A stretch of DNA of 64,000 nucleotides from Gaoshiqia sp050178015 (GTDB lineage Bacteria; Bacteroidota; Bacteroidia; Bacteroidales; Prolixibacteraceae): positions 1 through 64,000 of the forward strand of contig JBFXGM010000013.1 of assembly GCA_050178015.1 (NCBI GenBank), written 5' to 3'. Shown here in pieces: positions 27,001 to 35,542 of this stretch. Within the stretch, counting starts at the first letter, position 1. Each line of letters opens with the position of its first letter. The notes below the pieces were generated by a model, which saw only the letters and a list, made by a program, of their open reading frames with translations, did no database searches and was not told where the DNA came from. The position numbers and the translations under genes are program-made.

Positions 27001-27509
27001 TTCAGCTCGCGCATACTAAAGTCGCCCGACAGGTTGACATTCATGACAGGAAATTCGGAGAAGTCGAGGTCCTGCACCAAGGGGTCCGAATCCAAATCAT
27101 CGGGCAGTTCGGTTTTGGCCTTGTCCACCCGGTCTTTGGTGTCCTGCAAAGCCGTTTTTATTTCTACATCGGTATTGAACTCAACAATGATGATGCTCAC
27201 GTCCTGGTACGATGCCGAGGAAACTTTCTTCACCCCCTGCATCCCTTTCAGTTCCTTTTCAATGGGGCGGGTAATGAAGTTCTCAATATCAACAGGCGAG
27301 TTCCCGGGGTAAATTGTTTGAATGAAAATGTATGGCACCACAATTTCGGGGAACAACTCCCGGGGCATGCTTTTATACGAAAACATCCCGAAAAACACCA
27401 GCAGGACCGACAAGATGTAAACCGTGGTTTTATTCTTGATGGCCATGTAGGTTGGCTTGAATTTCCGGTGAATGTGGTCGGCGTTATCGTGTAATTTTAG
27501 TTTGTCCAT
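24057..27509 (-). CDS. RND efflux transporter, inner-membrane pump
   Basis: 1150-aa AcrB/HAE-type pump driven by the proton gradient, with the duplicated layout of 12 membrane segments and two large periplasmic loops. The TM4 motif reads GMLVDNSIVVVENV: the usual Asp pair is Asp-Asn, as in other Bacteroidota RND pumps. It is the last gene of tetR-tolC-mfp-rnd, 42 bases after the adaptor gene, and forms with those products a tripartite pump spanning both membranes. Substrates are not predictable. Confidence 0.95.
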   Translation of the reverse strand: MDKLKLHDNADHIHRKFKPTYMAIKNKTTVYILSVLLVFFGMFSYKSMPRELFPEIVVPYIFIQTIYPGNSPVDIENFITRPIEKELKGMQGVKKVSSASYQDVSIIIVEFNTDVEIKTALQDTKDRVDKAKTELPDDLDSDPLVQDLDFSEFPVMNVNLSGDFSMRELKKFAENLQDEFEGLNEVSEAKIRGVDEREIQINVDPYKLDASELAFEDIVLAIKMENLTMGAGEFTSDEIRRVIRTEADYTNMDQIRNTIIKVNNGKPVYIRDIAEVVDDYKEKSTISRLDEKPVVTLSVTKKSGQNILAATDKIRDVIASQQESGYLPKNLDVRITDDNSFYIRNQIANLENSIILGMILVIFVLFLFLGFRNALFSGLSIPMSMFLSFVILQQMGISMNNMVLFSLILALGMLVDNSIVVVENVYRLHSKGYSLLHATQRGVSEIAFPIISSTLTTLAAFFPLILWEGIMGEFMKILPETLIIVLASSLFVALVLTPPFIATFMKIEDIARKANRKKVLRNAGILAAVSLPFYMLGVYWLANILMAIALLILLNLVALRQLARWFQNTFLVWVEGLYEKQLRQALTGKMPLVYFFGTILLLIGSLTYFGLSQPKVIFFPQTDPQTVYVTMELPLGTSIERTDQVSLEVETIVKKTLEPYDHIVKSVTTNVGNGKGGLFENSASPNKSLTSISFEEYKLRGGISTSDIMKELADKLNGFVGAKVFVEKEDDGPPVGSPINIEVAGDEFDQLLKITDDVIKRIDDDRIVGIEGLKMDIDINQPEMLVKIDREKARLYQLSTTAIALGLRNALYGADAGDYKEGEDEYDIYVRLDEKYRNDVSTLMNQRLLVEGNKIPISAVASFEYSTTYDKINRIDNKRVITISSNVIEGFNANEINARVRQVLADYEIPRGYTISFTGEQQEQAESSSFLMFALLVALALITLILVTQFNSFIRPLIIMTTVLFSTIGVFLGLAIFNMEFVVIMTGIGIISLAGIVVNNGIVLVDYIDLLRDRKREEMGLSEKAFLHVDDEIACLVNAGKTRLRPVLLTAITTVLGLIPLAIGLNFDFFALFTRFNPEISMGGETVAFWGPMSWTVIFGLTFATFLTLVISPVMYMLTIRINYRTKKVLGVLPEDSLREAPVTVTTEQF

Positions 27510-27551
27510 GATGGTCTTGTTTTCTGGCTGAAAAGATTAAAAATGGGCTGA

Positions 27552-28697
27552 TCAAATATGCACGGCCGATCCGTCGATCACCTGATCAAAACCTTCTGAA
27601 ATAACTTTCATATTCGCGCCCAGCCCTTCGGTTACCTCGGTGAGGTTGTTGGCCGAAACCCCGGTGGTTACATACACCTTGCGTGCCCGCTTGATCGGGT
27701 CGGACTCGTCAACCACATAGGTGTATTTCCCGCGGAAGTCGCTCTTGATCAGCAGTGAGGGCACCACAAAGGCCGCTTCCGAAACATAGTCGCGTATTTT
27801 CAGGATAGCGATCATGTTGGGTTTGATCATGCCGTCGGGGTTGTTCAGGTCGAGCCGGATGCGGAACGTACGGTTGTTGGGATCGATATAGTTGCCGATT
27901 TGGGAAATTGGGGCTTCCGTATTTTTCGAAATGGCCGGAAAACTCACGCTCACCGGGTTTTCTTTTTTCACCTTGGTCAGGTACGATTCGGCCACATCGC
28001 CGTAAATTTTTATCCGGCTGATGTTCACCACTTTCGCAAACGGGAATTGCGGGCTGGCAATTTCTCCTTTTTTCTGGAAGATGACATCCACAACCCCATC
28101 GACCGGCGATTTGATCACGGCCATTTCCTTTTGGGCCTGCAGGCTTTCCAGGCGGCGTTCCATCGATTCTTTATTGGACTTTGCCTGTAAAAACTGAAGC
28201 TCTGAACCAATTTTTTGGTCCCAGAGATTCTTCTGGCGGTCGAAGGTGGTTTGCGCCAGTTCCAGTCCGATTTTTGCCTCGGCAATACTTTGGTCCAGCA
28301 TATCCGTATTCAGGTTGGCCAGTACTGTTCCTTTTTGAACGTGCTGTCCTTCGCGCACCAAGATATCGATGATTTTTCCTGATCCTTCGGGACTGACGTT
28401 CACTTCCTGGTCAGCCTCAACCTTTCCGGTCACCTCAACAAAATGCTCAAACAAGCGTGGTTCCAGGGCGATGGCTTTCACATTCACATATTTTACCTCG
28501 CTGTTGGCGTCTAGTTCCTTCTCCAATTCGGCGATTTTAGTTTCCAGGTCCTGACGCTGTTTCTTGTAGTCGGTCAACTGTTTGCGTTTGGCTTCCACGC
28601 TGTTGTCGGGTGTTCCGGCGCAGGAGGCCAGCACAAAAGCCATTACCAATATAACCAGCTGGTTGGCTCTTTTCATAGGTATCATCATTGTCTTCAT
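27552..28697 (-). CDS. RND periplasmic adaptor (membrane-fusion protein)
   Basis: 381-aa lipoprotein (lipobox VLASC, about residue 26) followed by a coiled coil (about 37-65), the split lipoyl domain (VNVSPEGSGKIIDILVREGQ and VIKSPVDGVVDV), a helical hairpin between them, and beta-barrel and membrane-proximal domains. It links the RND pump to the TolC channel. It starts 8 bases after the TolC gene stop, so translation is likely coupled. Confidence 0.94.
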   Translation of the reverse strand: MKTMMIPMKRANQLVILVMAFVLASCAGTPDNSVEAKRKQLTDYKKQRQDLETKIAELEKELDANSEVKYVNVKAIALEPRLFEHFVEVTGKVEADQEVNVSPEGSGKIIDILVREGQHVQKGTVLANLNTDMLDQSIAEAKIGLELAQTTFDRQKNLWDQKIGSELQFLQAKSNKESMERRLESLQAQKEMAVIKSPVDGVVDVIFQKKGEIASPQFPFAKVVNISRIKIYGDVAESYLTKVKKENPVSVSFPAISKNTEAPISQIGNYIDPNNRTFRIRLDLNNPDGMIKPNMIAILKIRDYVSEAAFVVPSLLIKSDFRGKYTYVVDESDPIKRARKVYVTTGVSANNLTEVTEGLGANMKVISEGFDQVIDGSAVHI

Positions 28698-28705
28698 GTG
28701 TTTTC

Positions 28706-30058
28706 TTATTTTCCGATTGCTTTATCCAAATTAATTTTTGAGGTTAACAACTGCATCACCGATGCCACCCAGGCGCCCTGGGCCTGAATGTACTGGCTTT
28801 CGGTTTGCGAAAGTTCCGTGCTGCTCACCATCCCGTTGTTGTACTTCACCTGGGTACGGTCGTAAATTCGCCGGGCCAGCATTTTATTGTCCACATCGTT
28901 TTTCAACTGGTCCACCGAGCTTTCCACATCGGCCACAGCGGTGAGGTAATCTTTTTGCAAGAGGAGGACAGCTTGCTTTTGGTCGTTCAGCACCTTGTCG
29001 TATTCCAACTCGGCCTGCCGGACTTTGGCCATTTTTTCGCCCGACGAAAAGATGGGCATGGTCACATTCAACCCCCACATGGACGACTTAAACCAAGGCA
29101 CACTGCTTTTGAATAGGTTGGCATTGTTGCCATAAGCTGTTTTGCTCCAGTTGTAAAACGCGCCGATTTGGGGCAAATAGGCCGATTTTTCGAGTAGGAG
29201 CAACTTGTGGTTGGCTTGCCGCTGCGTGTCGAGCAGTCGAAAATCAATATGCGAGGCATAATCAAAGCCAAGCCCGTTATCTTCTCCGGCCAGTAAGGGA
29301 GCCACAAAGTGATCCAGCTTGTCGGTCAGTTCGATCGGAGTTTCCATTTCCACGCCAAGCGTGTATTTCAGCACCATGCTGGCTACGCGGATTTCGCGCT
29401 CGGCCTTCAGGATTTCGTTTTCGGCCCGTTGCACCAGCAGGCGCATCTGATCCACATCCTGTTCTTCCACAAAACCGTTTTCGTACATGGCTTTGGTGTC
29501 GCTTTCCAGTTTTTGTGTGTTGCCCAGGTTTTCCTTCATCACGGCCAGGTTTTCTTCGGCAACCAGGGTCATGTAATATGCCTGGGCTACCGAGTGACGA
29601 ATTTCAATTTCCGTTTTCTCTTTCGTTTGAGTAGAAAGTTGCAGGTAAATTTTTGCTGAACTGACCCCCACCAGGTACGAGCCGTCAAAAATTTGCTGGT
29701 TCACAGTGAACCCGAAATCCGAGTTGAAGTCCTGCCCGAATTTTACCGGAATGTAAGTTCCCGCGTCGCCTCCGAAAAATTCTCCGGGAATGAGCGAAAC
29801 CGGCAGGTTCAAAAAATTGGAATAGTTAGCTGTCCCCGAAACTTGCGGCAAGCCAGTCGCGATAGTTTCCCATACTTTCTTTCGGGCAGCTTCCACATCG
29901 AGGCCGCTGTTGCGGATGACATACGAATTCTTCAGCGCGAAGCTTTGCGCTTCGGCCAACGAAAACGACAGCACCCCCTGGGCCCCCGCCGTCCCGGCTA
30001 TCACCAGGAACAAGAGTAAGGTAAATAGCTGTTTGAACTTAGTCTTCATGCTGAACAT
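28706..30058 (-). CDS. TolC-family outer-membrane efflux channel
   Basis: 450 aa with a signal peptide (cleavage near AGTAGAQG) and two OEP repeats rich in long helices (LAEAQSFALKNSYVI; LEKSAYLPQIGAFYNWSKTAYG), the TolC pattern. It provides the outer-membrane exit duct for the RND pump. The gene overlaps the end of the tetR gene by 20 bases. The start may also be the ATG three codons in (MKTKFK at 30049). Confidence 0.93.
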   Translation of the reverse strand: MFSMKTKFKQLFTLLLFLVIAGTAGAQGVLSFSLAEAQSFALKNSYVIRNSGLDVEAARKKVWETIATGLPQVSGTANYSNFLNLPVSLIPGEFFGGDAGTYIPVKFGQDFNSDFGFTVNQQIFDGSYLVGVSSAKIYLQLSTQTKEKTEIEIRHSVAQAYYMTLVAEENLAVMKENLGNTQKLESDTKAMYENGFVEEQDVDQMRLLVQRAENEILKAEREIRVASMVLKYTLGVEMETPIELTDKLDHFVAPLLAGEDNGLGFDYASHIDFRLLDTQRQANHKLLLLEKSAYLPQIGAFYNWSKTAYGNNANLFKSSVPWFKSSMWGLNVTMPIFSSGEKMAKVRQAELEYDKVLNDQKQAVLLLQKDYLTAVADVESSVDQLKNDVDNKMLARRIYDRTQVKYNNGMVSSTELSQTESQYIQAQGAWVASVMQLLTSKINLDKAIGK

Positions 30059-30662
30059 TGTTTAATTGCTGTTTATAGTACTGTAATCCTTTTTCGGTGC
30101 ATATGCCGTGAAAATGATAATCTACAAGTTGGTCGAAGACCCGGATGTCGCGGGTTTCCGCTTCGGTAAACAACCCGTTATCGGGGTTTAGGGTGAGCAG
30201 GAACCGGCCTACCGCCAGGCGCGAAATCATATTACTGTCCAAATCTTCGCGAAAGAGGCCTTCCTCCTTTCCTTGCTCCAGTACCGAAAAATTGTCGTCG
30301 TAAATTTTTATCCGTTTAAAATCAAGCACCTTCCGGTACACGCGCGGATAAAATTTTCGTAAATCGAACTCCATGTTGTTTTGAAGCAGTTTAAACATCT
30401 TGGCCATATACTCCCGGATCCGGAGTACCCGGTCAATGGCATTCATTCCCGGTTCTTTTGAAATCCGATAGTTTGGGTTTCTTAGGAAAAAAACATCTAC
30501 CACCTGCTCGACAAGTTGTTCCTTGTCCTTAAAGTGTTGATAGAGCGTTTTCTTTGAGATTCCCAACTCCTGTGCTACATCGTCCATGGTCACACTCCGG
30601 ATCCCGTGGCGCATAAACAATTGGCCTGCTTCTTCAACAATCTGTTTTTTCTTGTTCTCCAT
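30039..30662 (-). CDS. TetR-family repressor of the efflux operon
   Basis: 207 aa. The N-terminal TetR HTH is clear (SVTMDDVAQELGISKKTLYQHFKDKEQL, about 23-50); the C-terminal ligand domain is divergent as usual. It is the first gene of its own operon and overlaps tolC, so it probably represses the whole unit, binding the 30-bp palindrome at 30694-30723 and being released by a pump substrate. The ATG lies only 8 bases past the -7 box, so its message may be nearly leaderless. Confidence 0.93.
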   Translation of the reverse strand: MENKKKQIVEEAGQLFMRHGIRSVTMDDVAQELGISKKTLYQHFKDKEQLVEQVVDVFFLRNPNYRISKEPGMNAIDRVLRIREYMAKMFKLLQNNMEFDLRKFYPRVYRKVLDFKRIKIYDDNFSVLEQGKEEGLFREDLDSNMISRLAVGRFLLTLNPDNGLFTEAETRDIRVFDQLVDYHFHGICTEKGLQYYKQQLNNVQHED

Positions 30663-30670
30663 GATGCCCG

Positions 30671-30678
30671 CAAATATA
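30671..30678 (-). promoter_or_regulatory. -7 box of the tetR-efflux promoter
   Basis: TATATTTG on the minus strand, a perfect TAnnTTTG, 8 bases upstream of the tetR ATG. The position of a -33 element coincides with one arm of the palindromic operator. Confidence 0.65.
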
Positions 30679-30693
30679 GCCCTTAATTGGATG

Positions 30694-30723
30694 AGGAAAC
30701 TTTAAATATTTCTAAAGTTTCCT
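30694..30723. promoter_or_regulatory. Palindromic operator for the TetR-family repressor
   Basis: AGGAAACTTTA (30694-30704) and its perfect reverse complement (30713-30723) with an 8-base spacer. It covers the -33 region of the tetR promoter, as expected for autorepression. Confidence 0.8.
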
Positions 30724-30889
30724 GAGTTTACAAGAAGTTAACATACCGAACTGCTACTTTGTTTTGGGCGGCACAAAACTAATCCAGGGAAGATATTTCC
30801 ACAGCACTGGAATCGGCGAATGACGAAATAAATCGAGGAATGAAGCTAATGCCGACGGCAAGTTTGGCAGGCTTACCGGCCAGGTTTTT

Positions 30890-31561
30890 TTAATCGAGGC
30901 CTGACCAAAGGCATTCGGCCAATTTGAGGTCGGCAGGGTGGGTAATCTTAATGTTCTCCGGGTTACCGGCCACCAAGTGGATTTTTTCGCCTAAAGCTTC
31001 GCAAACCGAGGCATCGTCGGTAAAACGCGGGCTTTCGGGTTGGAGATAGGCTTCCTTGATGAGGTCGAGTCGGAATGTTTGCGGGGTTTGCACCAGCCGG
31101 AACTGACTTCGATCCACATGACGGCTACTGTCTCCCGCCAGCTGGCGGAGCGACTCCACCACCGGTATTACCGGAAGCGCATTGCCGTATTTAATAGCAG
31201 TTTCTTCGCAGTTACGCAATGTTTGGACTGTCAGCAGCGGCCTAACGCCATCGTGAATAAAAACCAGTCCGTCGGCAGGCAGCAAGGCCAGACCGTTTTT
31301 TACCGACTGAAAGCGACTTTCTCCGCCTTTGGCCACCACATGTTTTAAGGTAAATTGATAGGTATGGCACAGTTCGTTCCACCGTGTGATTTGGCTGACC
31401 GGCAATACCAGCGCCAACCGGATGTCTGGATCGTATGCCGCGAACCGTTCCATCGTCCGCATCAGTATCGGTTTCCCCGCGAGTTCCAGAAATTGTTTCG
31501 GGATTTCGGCCCCCATACGCGAACCACTTCCGCCAGCTACGATTAATGCAAACTTTTCCAT
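30890..31561 (-). CDS. ispD: 2-C-methyl-D-erythritol 4-phosphate cytidylyltransferase
   Basis: 223 aa; third step of the MEP isoprenoid pathway, making CDP-methylerythritol. The CTP-binding loop AGGSGSRMGAEIPKQF (about 9-24), the HDGVRPLL motif (about 108-115) and VQTPQTFRLDL (about 158-168) are intact. It is preceded by a TATTTTTG promoter box and seems to stand alone. Confidence 0.96.
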   Translation of the reverse strand: MEKFALIVAGGSGSRMGAEIPKQFLELAGKPILMRTMERFAAYDPDIRLALVLPVSQITRWNELCHTYQFTLKHVVAKGGESRFQSVKNGLALLPADGLVFIHDGVRPLLTVQTLRNCEETAIKYGNALPVIPVVESLRQLAGDSSRHVDRSQFRLVQTPQTFRLDLIKEAYLQPESPRFTDDASVCEALGEKIHLVAGNPENIKITHPADLKLAECLWSGLD

Positions 31562-31578
31562 GTTAAAAATGTTACCAA

Positions 31579-31586
31579 CAAAAATA
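31579..31586 (-). promoter_or_regulatory. Candidate -7 box of the ispD promoter
   Basis: TATTTTTG on the minus strand matches TAnnTTTG and lies 17 bases before the ispD ATG. Confidence 0.5.
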
Positions 31587-31693
31587 GCATTCCATTTTGA
31601 TTCCGGCCCAACGACCTCTTCTTTTCAGTAACTTGGGCTGGCGTCCAATGACCAGTTGCATTTATACGACAAAAATCAATAAAATCCCAATTC

Positions 31694-32353
31694 ATGAAAC
31701 CAGTACTTGACTTTTTAAGCGATCTGGGGCGGAACAACCAGAAGGAATGGTTCGATGCCAATCGAAATCGCTATGAAGACAGCAAAACCAAGGTGTTGTT
31801 TTTCACCGAAATCATGATCCAGGCAATCCGAAAGTTTGATCCTGAAGTTCCGCCCCTCAGTCCCAACGATTGCTTGTTCCGCATTTACCGGGACGTGCGT
31901 TTTTCACCTGATAAAACGCCCTACAAAACCCACATGGGAAGCTTCATTGCTGCTGGTGGCCGGAAAAGCTCGCGGGCAGGTTATTACATTCATATTGAGC
32001 CGGGAAATTCGTTTTTGGGCGGTGGCATTTGGTGTCCGCCTGCTGATCAGCTGAAAGCCGTTCGTTGGGAAATCCACGATCATCCCGGGGATTTTCAGGA
32101 TATCCTGGATGACCCGGAATTCAACCGTTATTTCAAGTCGATTGAAGGCGAAAAGTTGAAAACGGCGCCGAAAGGGTTTGACAAGGATTTTGAGGCGATT
32201 GACCTGTTGCGCTATAAATCGTATGCTTTTGGAGTGCCCGTTACCGATCAGCAAGTAGTAGGTGAAGGTTTTATCGACTTCGCAACCAGTGTGTTTACTC
32301 AACTTTACAAGGCTAACCGGTTTTTAAATTCGGCCCTCGACAAGTGGGCCTGA
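31694..32353 (+). CDS. DUF2461 (TIGR02453) family protein
   Basis: 219 aa matching the DUF2461 family over its whole length: NNQKEWFDANRNRYE (about 14-28), FRIYRDVRFSPDKTPYKTH (about 62-80) and YYIHIEPGNSFLGGGIW (about 97-113). The family is common in bacteria and has no settled function. No signal peptide or membrane segment is seen. Divergent from ispD and followed by a hairpin shared with asd. Confidence 0.9.
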   Translation: MKPVLDFLSDLGRNNQKEWFDANRNRYEDSKTKVLFFTEIMIQAIRKFDPEVPPLSPNDCLFRIYRDVRFSPDKTPYKTHMGSFIAAGGRKSSRAGYYIHIEPGNSFLGGGIWCPPADQLKAVRWEIHDHPGDFQDILDDPEFNRYFKSIEGEKLKTAPKGFDKDFEAIDLLRYKSYAFGVPVTDQQVVGEGFIDFATSVFTQLYKANRFLNSALDKWA

Positions 32354-32532
32354 ACTGTTTTGCAAAAAAACGGTCGATCTGCCAAAAACATATCGTTCGT
32401 GAGCTGGGAAGCGGTATTCAACCTAAAAAAGCCCCCATTCATACAATAATTGGAAAATGAGGGTTACGATTGTCTTTTCCGGTGAATAAACACTATGGTT
32501 AGTTTCTTCCCGATAACCCATTTCTAAATTAA

Positions 32533-32560
32533 AGAAGCCGGACAACTGCCCGGCTTTCTT
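32533..32560. terminator. Hairpin terminator between DUF2461 and asd
   Basis: AAGCCGG and CCGGCTT pair around a short loop, with T-rich sequence after it on the plus strand and TTCTTTAA after it on the minus strand. It most likely ends asd transcription (27-base neighbourhood of its stop) and may act both ways. Confidence 0.65.
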
Positions 32561-32592
32561 TATTTATCGTCCATCGGAACAAGTCCGTGTAC

Positions 32593-33603
32593 TTATTTCA
32601 CTTCACCGTTTTTAATTAACCACTCGGCAATTTGAACAGCGTTCAGGGCAGCGCCTTTTTTGATTTGGTCGCCAACACACCAGAAAGTAAGGCCTTTCGG
32701 GTTGGTCAGGTCTTTACGCAAACGGCCCACATATACATCGTCCTGTCCGGCAACGAACAACGGCATGGGGTATTCCTTGTTCTGCGGATTGTCGATCACA
32801 GTCAAGCCTTCAAAGTTTTCGAAAGCATTGCGCACCTGTTCCAGGCTCAGTTCATCCTCGGTTTCAATCCAAATGGCTTCGGAGTGGGAGCGGGCCACCG
32901 GCACACGAACGCAGGTAGCACTCACTTCGGCGTCGGTATGCATTATCTTTTTGGTCTCCCAGTTCATTTTCATTTCTTCCTTGGTGTACCCGTTTTCCAG
33001 GAACACATCGATGTGCGGAATGATATTCATCGCCAACTGGTATTGGAATTTGCTGACAGTAGGCTCTTCGCCGCCGGCCACTTGCTTGGTTTGTTCTTCC
33101 AGTTCGGCAATCCCCTGTGCACCGGCGCCACTGGCTGCCTGATAGGTAGCAACCTGAATTTTTTTGATCGTTGAAAGATCGTTGATCGGTTTCAGCGCCA
33201 CAACCATCTGAATGGTTGAACAGTTTGGATTGGCAATAATGTTGCGGGGACGTATTTTCGAATCTTCCGGGTTAACTTCGGGCACCACCAATGGCACATC
33301 ATCATCATAACGGAAAGCGCTTGAATTGTCGATCATGATCGCGCCGTATTTGGTGATGGTGGATGCAAATTCCTTGGAAATGGAAGCCCCGGCCGAGGTC
33401 AAAGCAATGTCGATATCTTTAAAGTCATCGTTGTGTTTCAACTCCTTTACAGTTAGCTTCTTCCCTTTAAATTCATACTCGGTTCCGGCACTTCTGGCCG
33501 ATCCAAACAAAACTAACTCATCGAGCGGAAAATTCCGTTCGGCCAACACGTTCAGAAATTCCTGGCCTACAGCTCCACTTGCACCAACAACTGCAACTTT
33601 CAT
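32593..33603 (-). CDS. asd: Aspartate-semialdehyde dehydrogenase
   Basis: 336 aa; reduces aspartyl phosphate to aspartate semialdehyde for lysine, threonine, methionine and diaminopimelate synthesis. The NADP-binding GASGAVGQEF (7-16), active-site Cys128 in NPNCSTIQ and the later GAGAQGIAELEEQ motif are intact. No other pathway genes lie beside it. Confidence 0.97.
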   Translation of the reverse strand: MKVAVVGASGAVGQEFLNVLAERNFPLDELVLFGSARSAGTEYEFKGKKLTVKELKHNDDFKDIDIALTSAGASISKEFASTITKYGAIMIDNSSAFRYDDDVPLVVPEVNPEDSKIRPRNIIANPNCSTIQMVVALKPINDLSTIKKIQVATYQAASGAGAQGIAELEEQTKQVAGGEEPTVSKFQYQLAMNIIPHIDVFLENGYTKEEMKMNWETKKIMHTDAEVSATCVRVPVARSHSEAIWIETEDELSLEQVRNAFENFEGLTVIDNPQNKEYPMPLFVAGQDDVYVGRLRKDLTNPKGLTFWCVGDQIKKGAALNAVQIAEWLIKNGEVK

Positions 33604-33704
33604 AATTTAAAAAAATTTTGTTAATTTACTTTTTAATGATCACGTTCTTCAGCACGTAGCCTAAAAGCCCCAAAATTAGTTGTTTACTTTTAATTTTTCA
33701 CCGA

Positions 33705-35153
33705 ATGAACACGAATAATTGGTTATTTATCTTTCTGCTTGTAAATTTCTTAACAATTGAAAGTTATGCTGGTTCTGTTTGGGAAGAAAGATTTGCAGTT
33801 CCCGATAAAGGTGTTTGGGGGGACGCCGATGGTGTATCCGTGCATTCAGACCTGGATGGCATCGATCAATGGACACTGATTACCGACCAGTGCCAGTTCA
33901 CAGCCGCAAATGATTACGTTAAAACCGTAACCACTTCCGGCGGACGCTTTGAGGCCTTGGATTGTGATGGCGAGGCGGTTTGGATGTCACGGTGGATAAA
34001 CATAAAAAACCTGCTGAATGTGAGCTGCGAACTGACGGCCTGGGAAACCGGAAGCGGGAATAACGCTGGCAATAAATATTTGAATGTGTATTACCAACTG
34101 GACAACCGTCCGGAGCATCTTTTTGAAACCAACGGGCTGAATGCCGGCAACTGGGGAGAAGCGACTGTCAGCCAGACTGGGCTGGCCGGTGATTCGTTAC
34201 GGATCATTGTGCGGATGAACAGCAGCTATGCCTCGGATAAAGTCATCTTTGATAATGTACTGGTGCAGGCCGAAGAGCCGCCACTGGACCCGGAAACCCT
34301 GGCGTTGCATGGCGAAGTCCTCATCAGCGAAGTCCTGTTCAATCCAAAACCTTACGGCAGTGATTTTGTGGAGCTGTACAATTCATCCGCCAAAACGATC
34401 CGCCTTGACCACCTGTACACGGCTGGCCTTGATCCGGAGGGCAATTTGATGTCCGTGTCACCTGTTACGTCGTCCGAAAGCTATCTCCAACCTGGGGCTT
34501 ATTTGTTGCTCAGCAAAGATACGGCCAACATTCGGGCCACATACCCGGCGTCGTGTACCGGGAACTTTCGGTTGGCGGATCAGCTGCCGGCCCTTCCCGA
34601 TAGCGAAGGTACCCTGCTTTTGTTGGATGATTCGCTGGAGATCATTGATGAAATGTACTATTCCGCTACCATGCACCATCCTTTTTTGGCGGATAAAGAA
34701 GGCGTGTCGCTGGAACGCACCTCATTTGACAGGGCTGGTACCGAGGCCGACAACTGGGCCTCGTGTGCCGCATCGGCCGGATTTGCCACCCCGGGCTGCC
34801 CCAATTCGCTAACCCATTCCGGATTGCCTTTGCAGGAAGAGCTAACAATCTACCCCGAAGTTTTCTCTCCGAACTACGATGGTTATCATGATATTCTGAG
34901 CATTGGGTATTCCTTCTGGAGGACAGATTATGTAGCCAATGTTACCATTTTCGATTCACGGGGCCGGTTTGTCCGAAAGCTCATCAACCAGGAAACTGCC
35001 GGGCAAAGCGGGGAGTGGACCTGGACAGGAAAGCAGGATGACAATTCGGTTGCCCGCCCGGGTATTTATGTGATTTACATCGAACTGACCAGCCCGCAGG
35101 GTGTGATGAAACGTTTCCGCAGGAGCTGTACCCTCACCGATCGGCTGCTGTAA
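33705..35153 (+). CDS. Secreted lamin-tail-domain protein
   Basis: 482 aa with a signal peptide (cleavage near ESYAGS). Residues about 24-200 look like a beta-sandwich; residues about 210-360 are a lamin-tail domain (ISEVLFNPKPYGSDFVELYN, PGAYLLLSKD, ADNWASCAASAGFATPG); residues about 385-482 resemble the FlgD-Ig-like/gliding-associated fold (YPEVFSPNYDGYHDILSI, NVTIFDSRGRFVRKL, RPGIYVIYIEL). Such proteins occur on Bacteroidota surfaces and some are type IX cargo; a typical sorting tail is not obvious. Function unknown. Confidence 0.85.
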   Translation: MNTNNWLFIFLLVNFLTIESYAGSVWEERFAVPDKGVWGDADGVSVHSDLDGIDQWTLITDQCQFTAANDYVKTVTTSGGRFEALDCDGEAVWMSRWINIKNLLNVSCELTAWETGSGNNAGNKYLNVYYQLDNRPEHLFETNGLNAGNWGEATVSQTGLAGDSLRIIVRMNSSYASDKVIFDNVLVQAEEPPLDPETLALHGEVLISEVLFNPKPYGSDFVELYNSSAKTIRLDHLYTAGLDPEGNLMSVSPVTSSESYLQPGAYLLLSKDTANIRATYPASCTGNFRLADQLPALPDSEGTLLLLDDSLEIIDEMYYSATMHHPFLADKEGVSLERTSFDRAGTEADNWASCAASAGFATPGCPNSLTHSGLPLQEELTIYPEVFSPNYDGYHDILSIGYSFWRTDYVANVTIFDSRGRFVRKLINQETAGQSGEWTWTGKQDDNSVARPGIYVIYIELTSPQGVMKRFRRSCTLTDRLL

Positions 35154-35542
35154 TTTGCGCATTTCATGGAAATAGTAAAGATATTTCCAACCCGGTTGAG
35201 GGTACTCAATCATAAATCGTTGATCATTAATCTGCCATCGATAATGATTTCTCTTGCCTATCGGGCACAAGCCTGACCTGCATCTGCCCAAAAACACGGT
35301 CATTAACATACTGCATGTTACGTAATTTGGAAACCAGCTTCTCCCAGAAACCGTATAAATACATGTAAAACAAACAGCCTGAAATTGAACAGGCCCCAAA
35401 CTCAGCTCATGAACCGTGTTCATCACCCCATCAAAGGGGAATAAGATCCTAAACTAGTTGCAAAAGCCCGGCTTTTGCGTCTTCAATCAAACAATGACAT
35501 GTACCTGAAGTACTCGCAAATAAGCATAGTAAAAAAAGAAAT
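35154..35542. other. 389-base leader/intergenic region before tonB with several palindromes
   Basis: Holds ATGAAC-cgt-GTTCAT (35409-35423), a CCCC/GGGG hairpin (35426-35439) and a perfect 8-bp hairpin GCAAAAGC-ccg-GCTTTTGC (35460-35478), all upstream of the tonB ATG at 35543. No open frame with gene-like content and no clear promoter were seen. Confidence 0.5.

Noticed and set aside
30787..30843. Hint of a further 20-21-base repeat (GGAA at 30788, 30809, 30837) downstream of ispD
   Set aside because: Spacing is not constant and only two units align, too weak to call.
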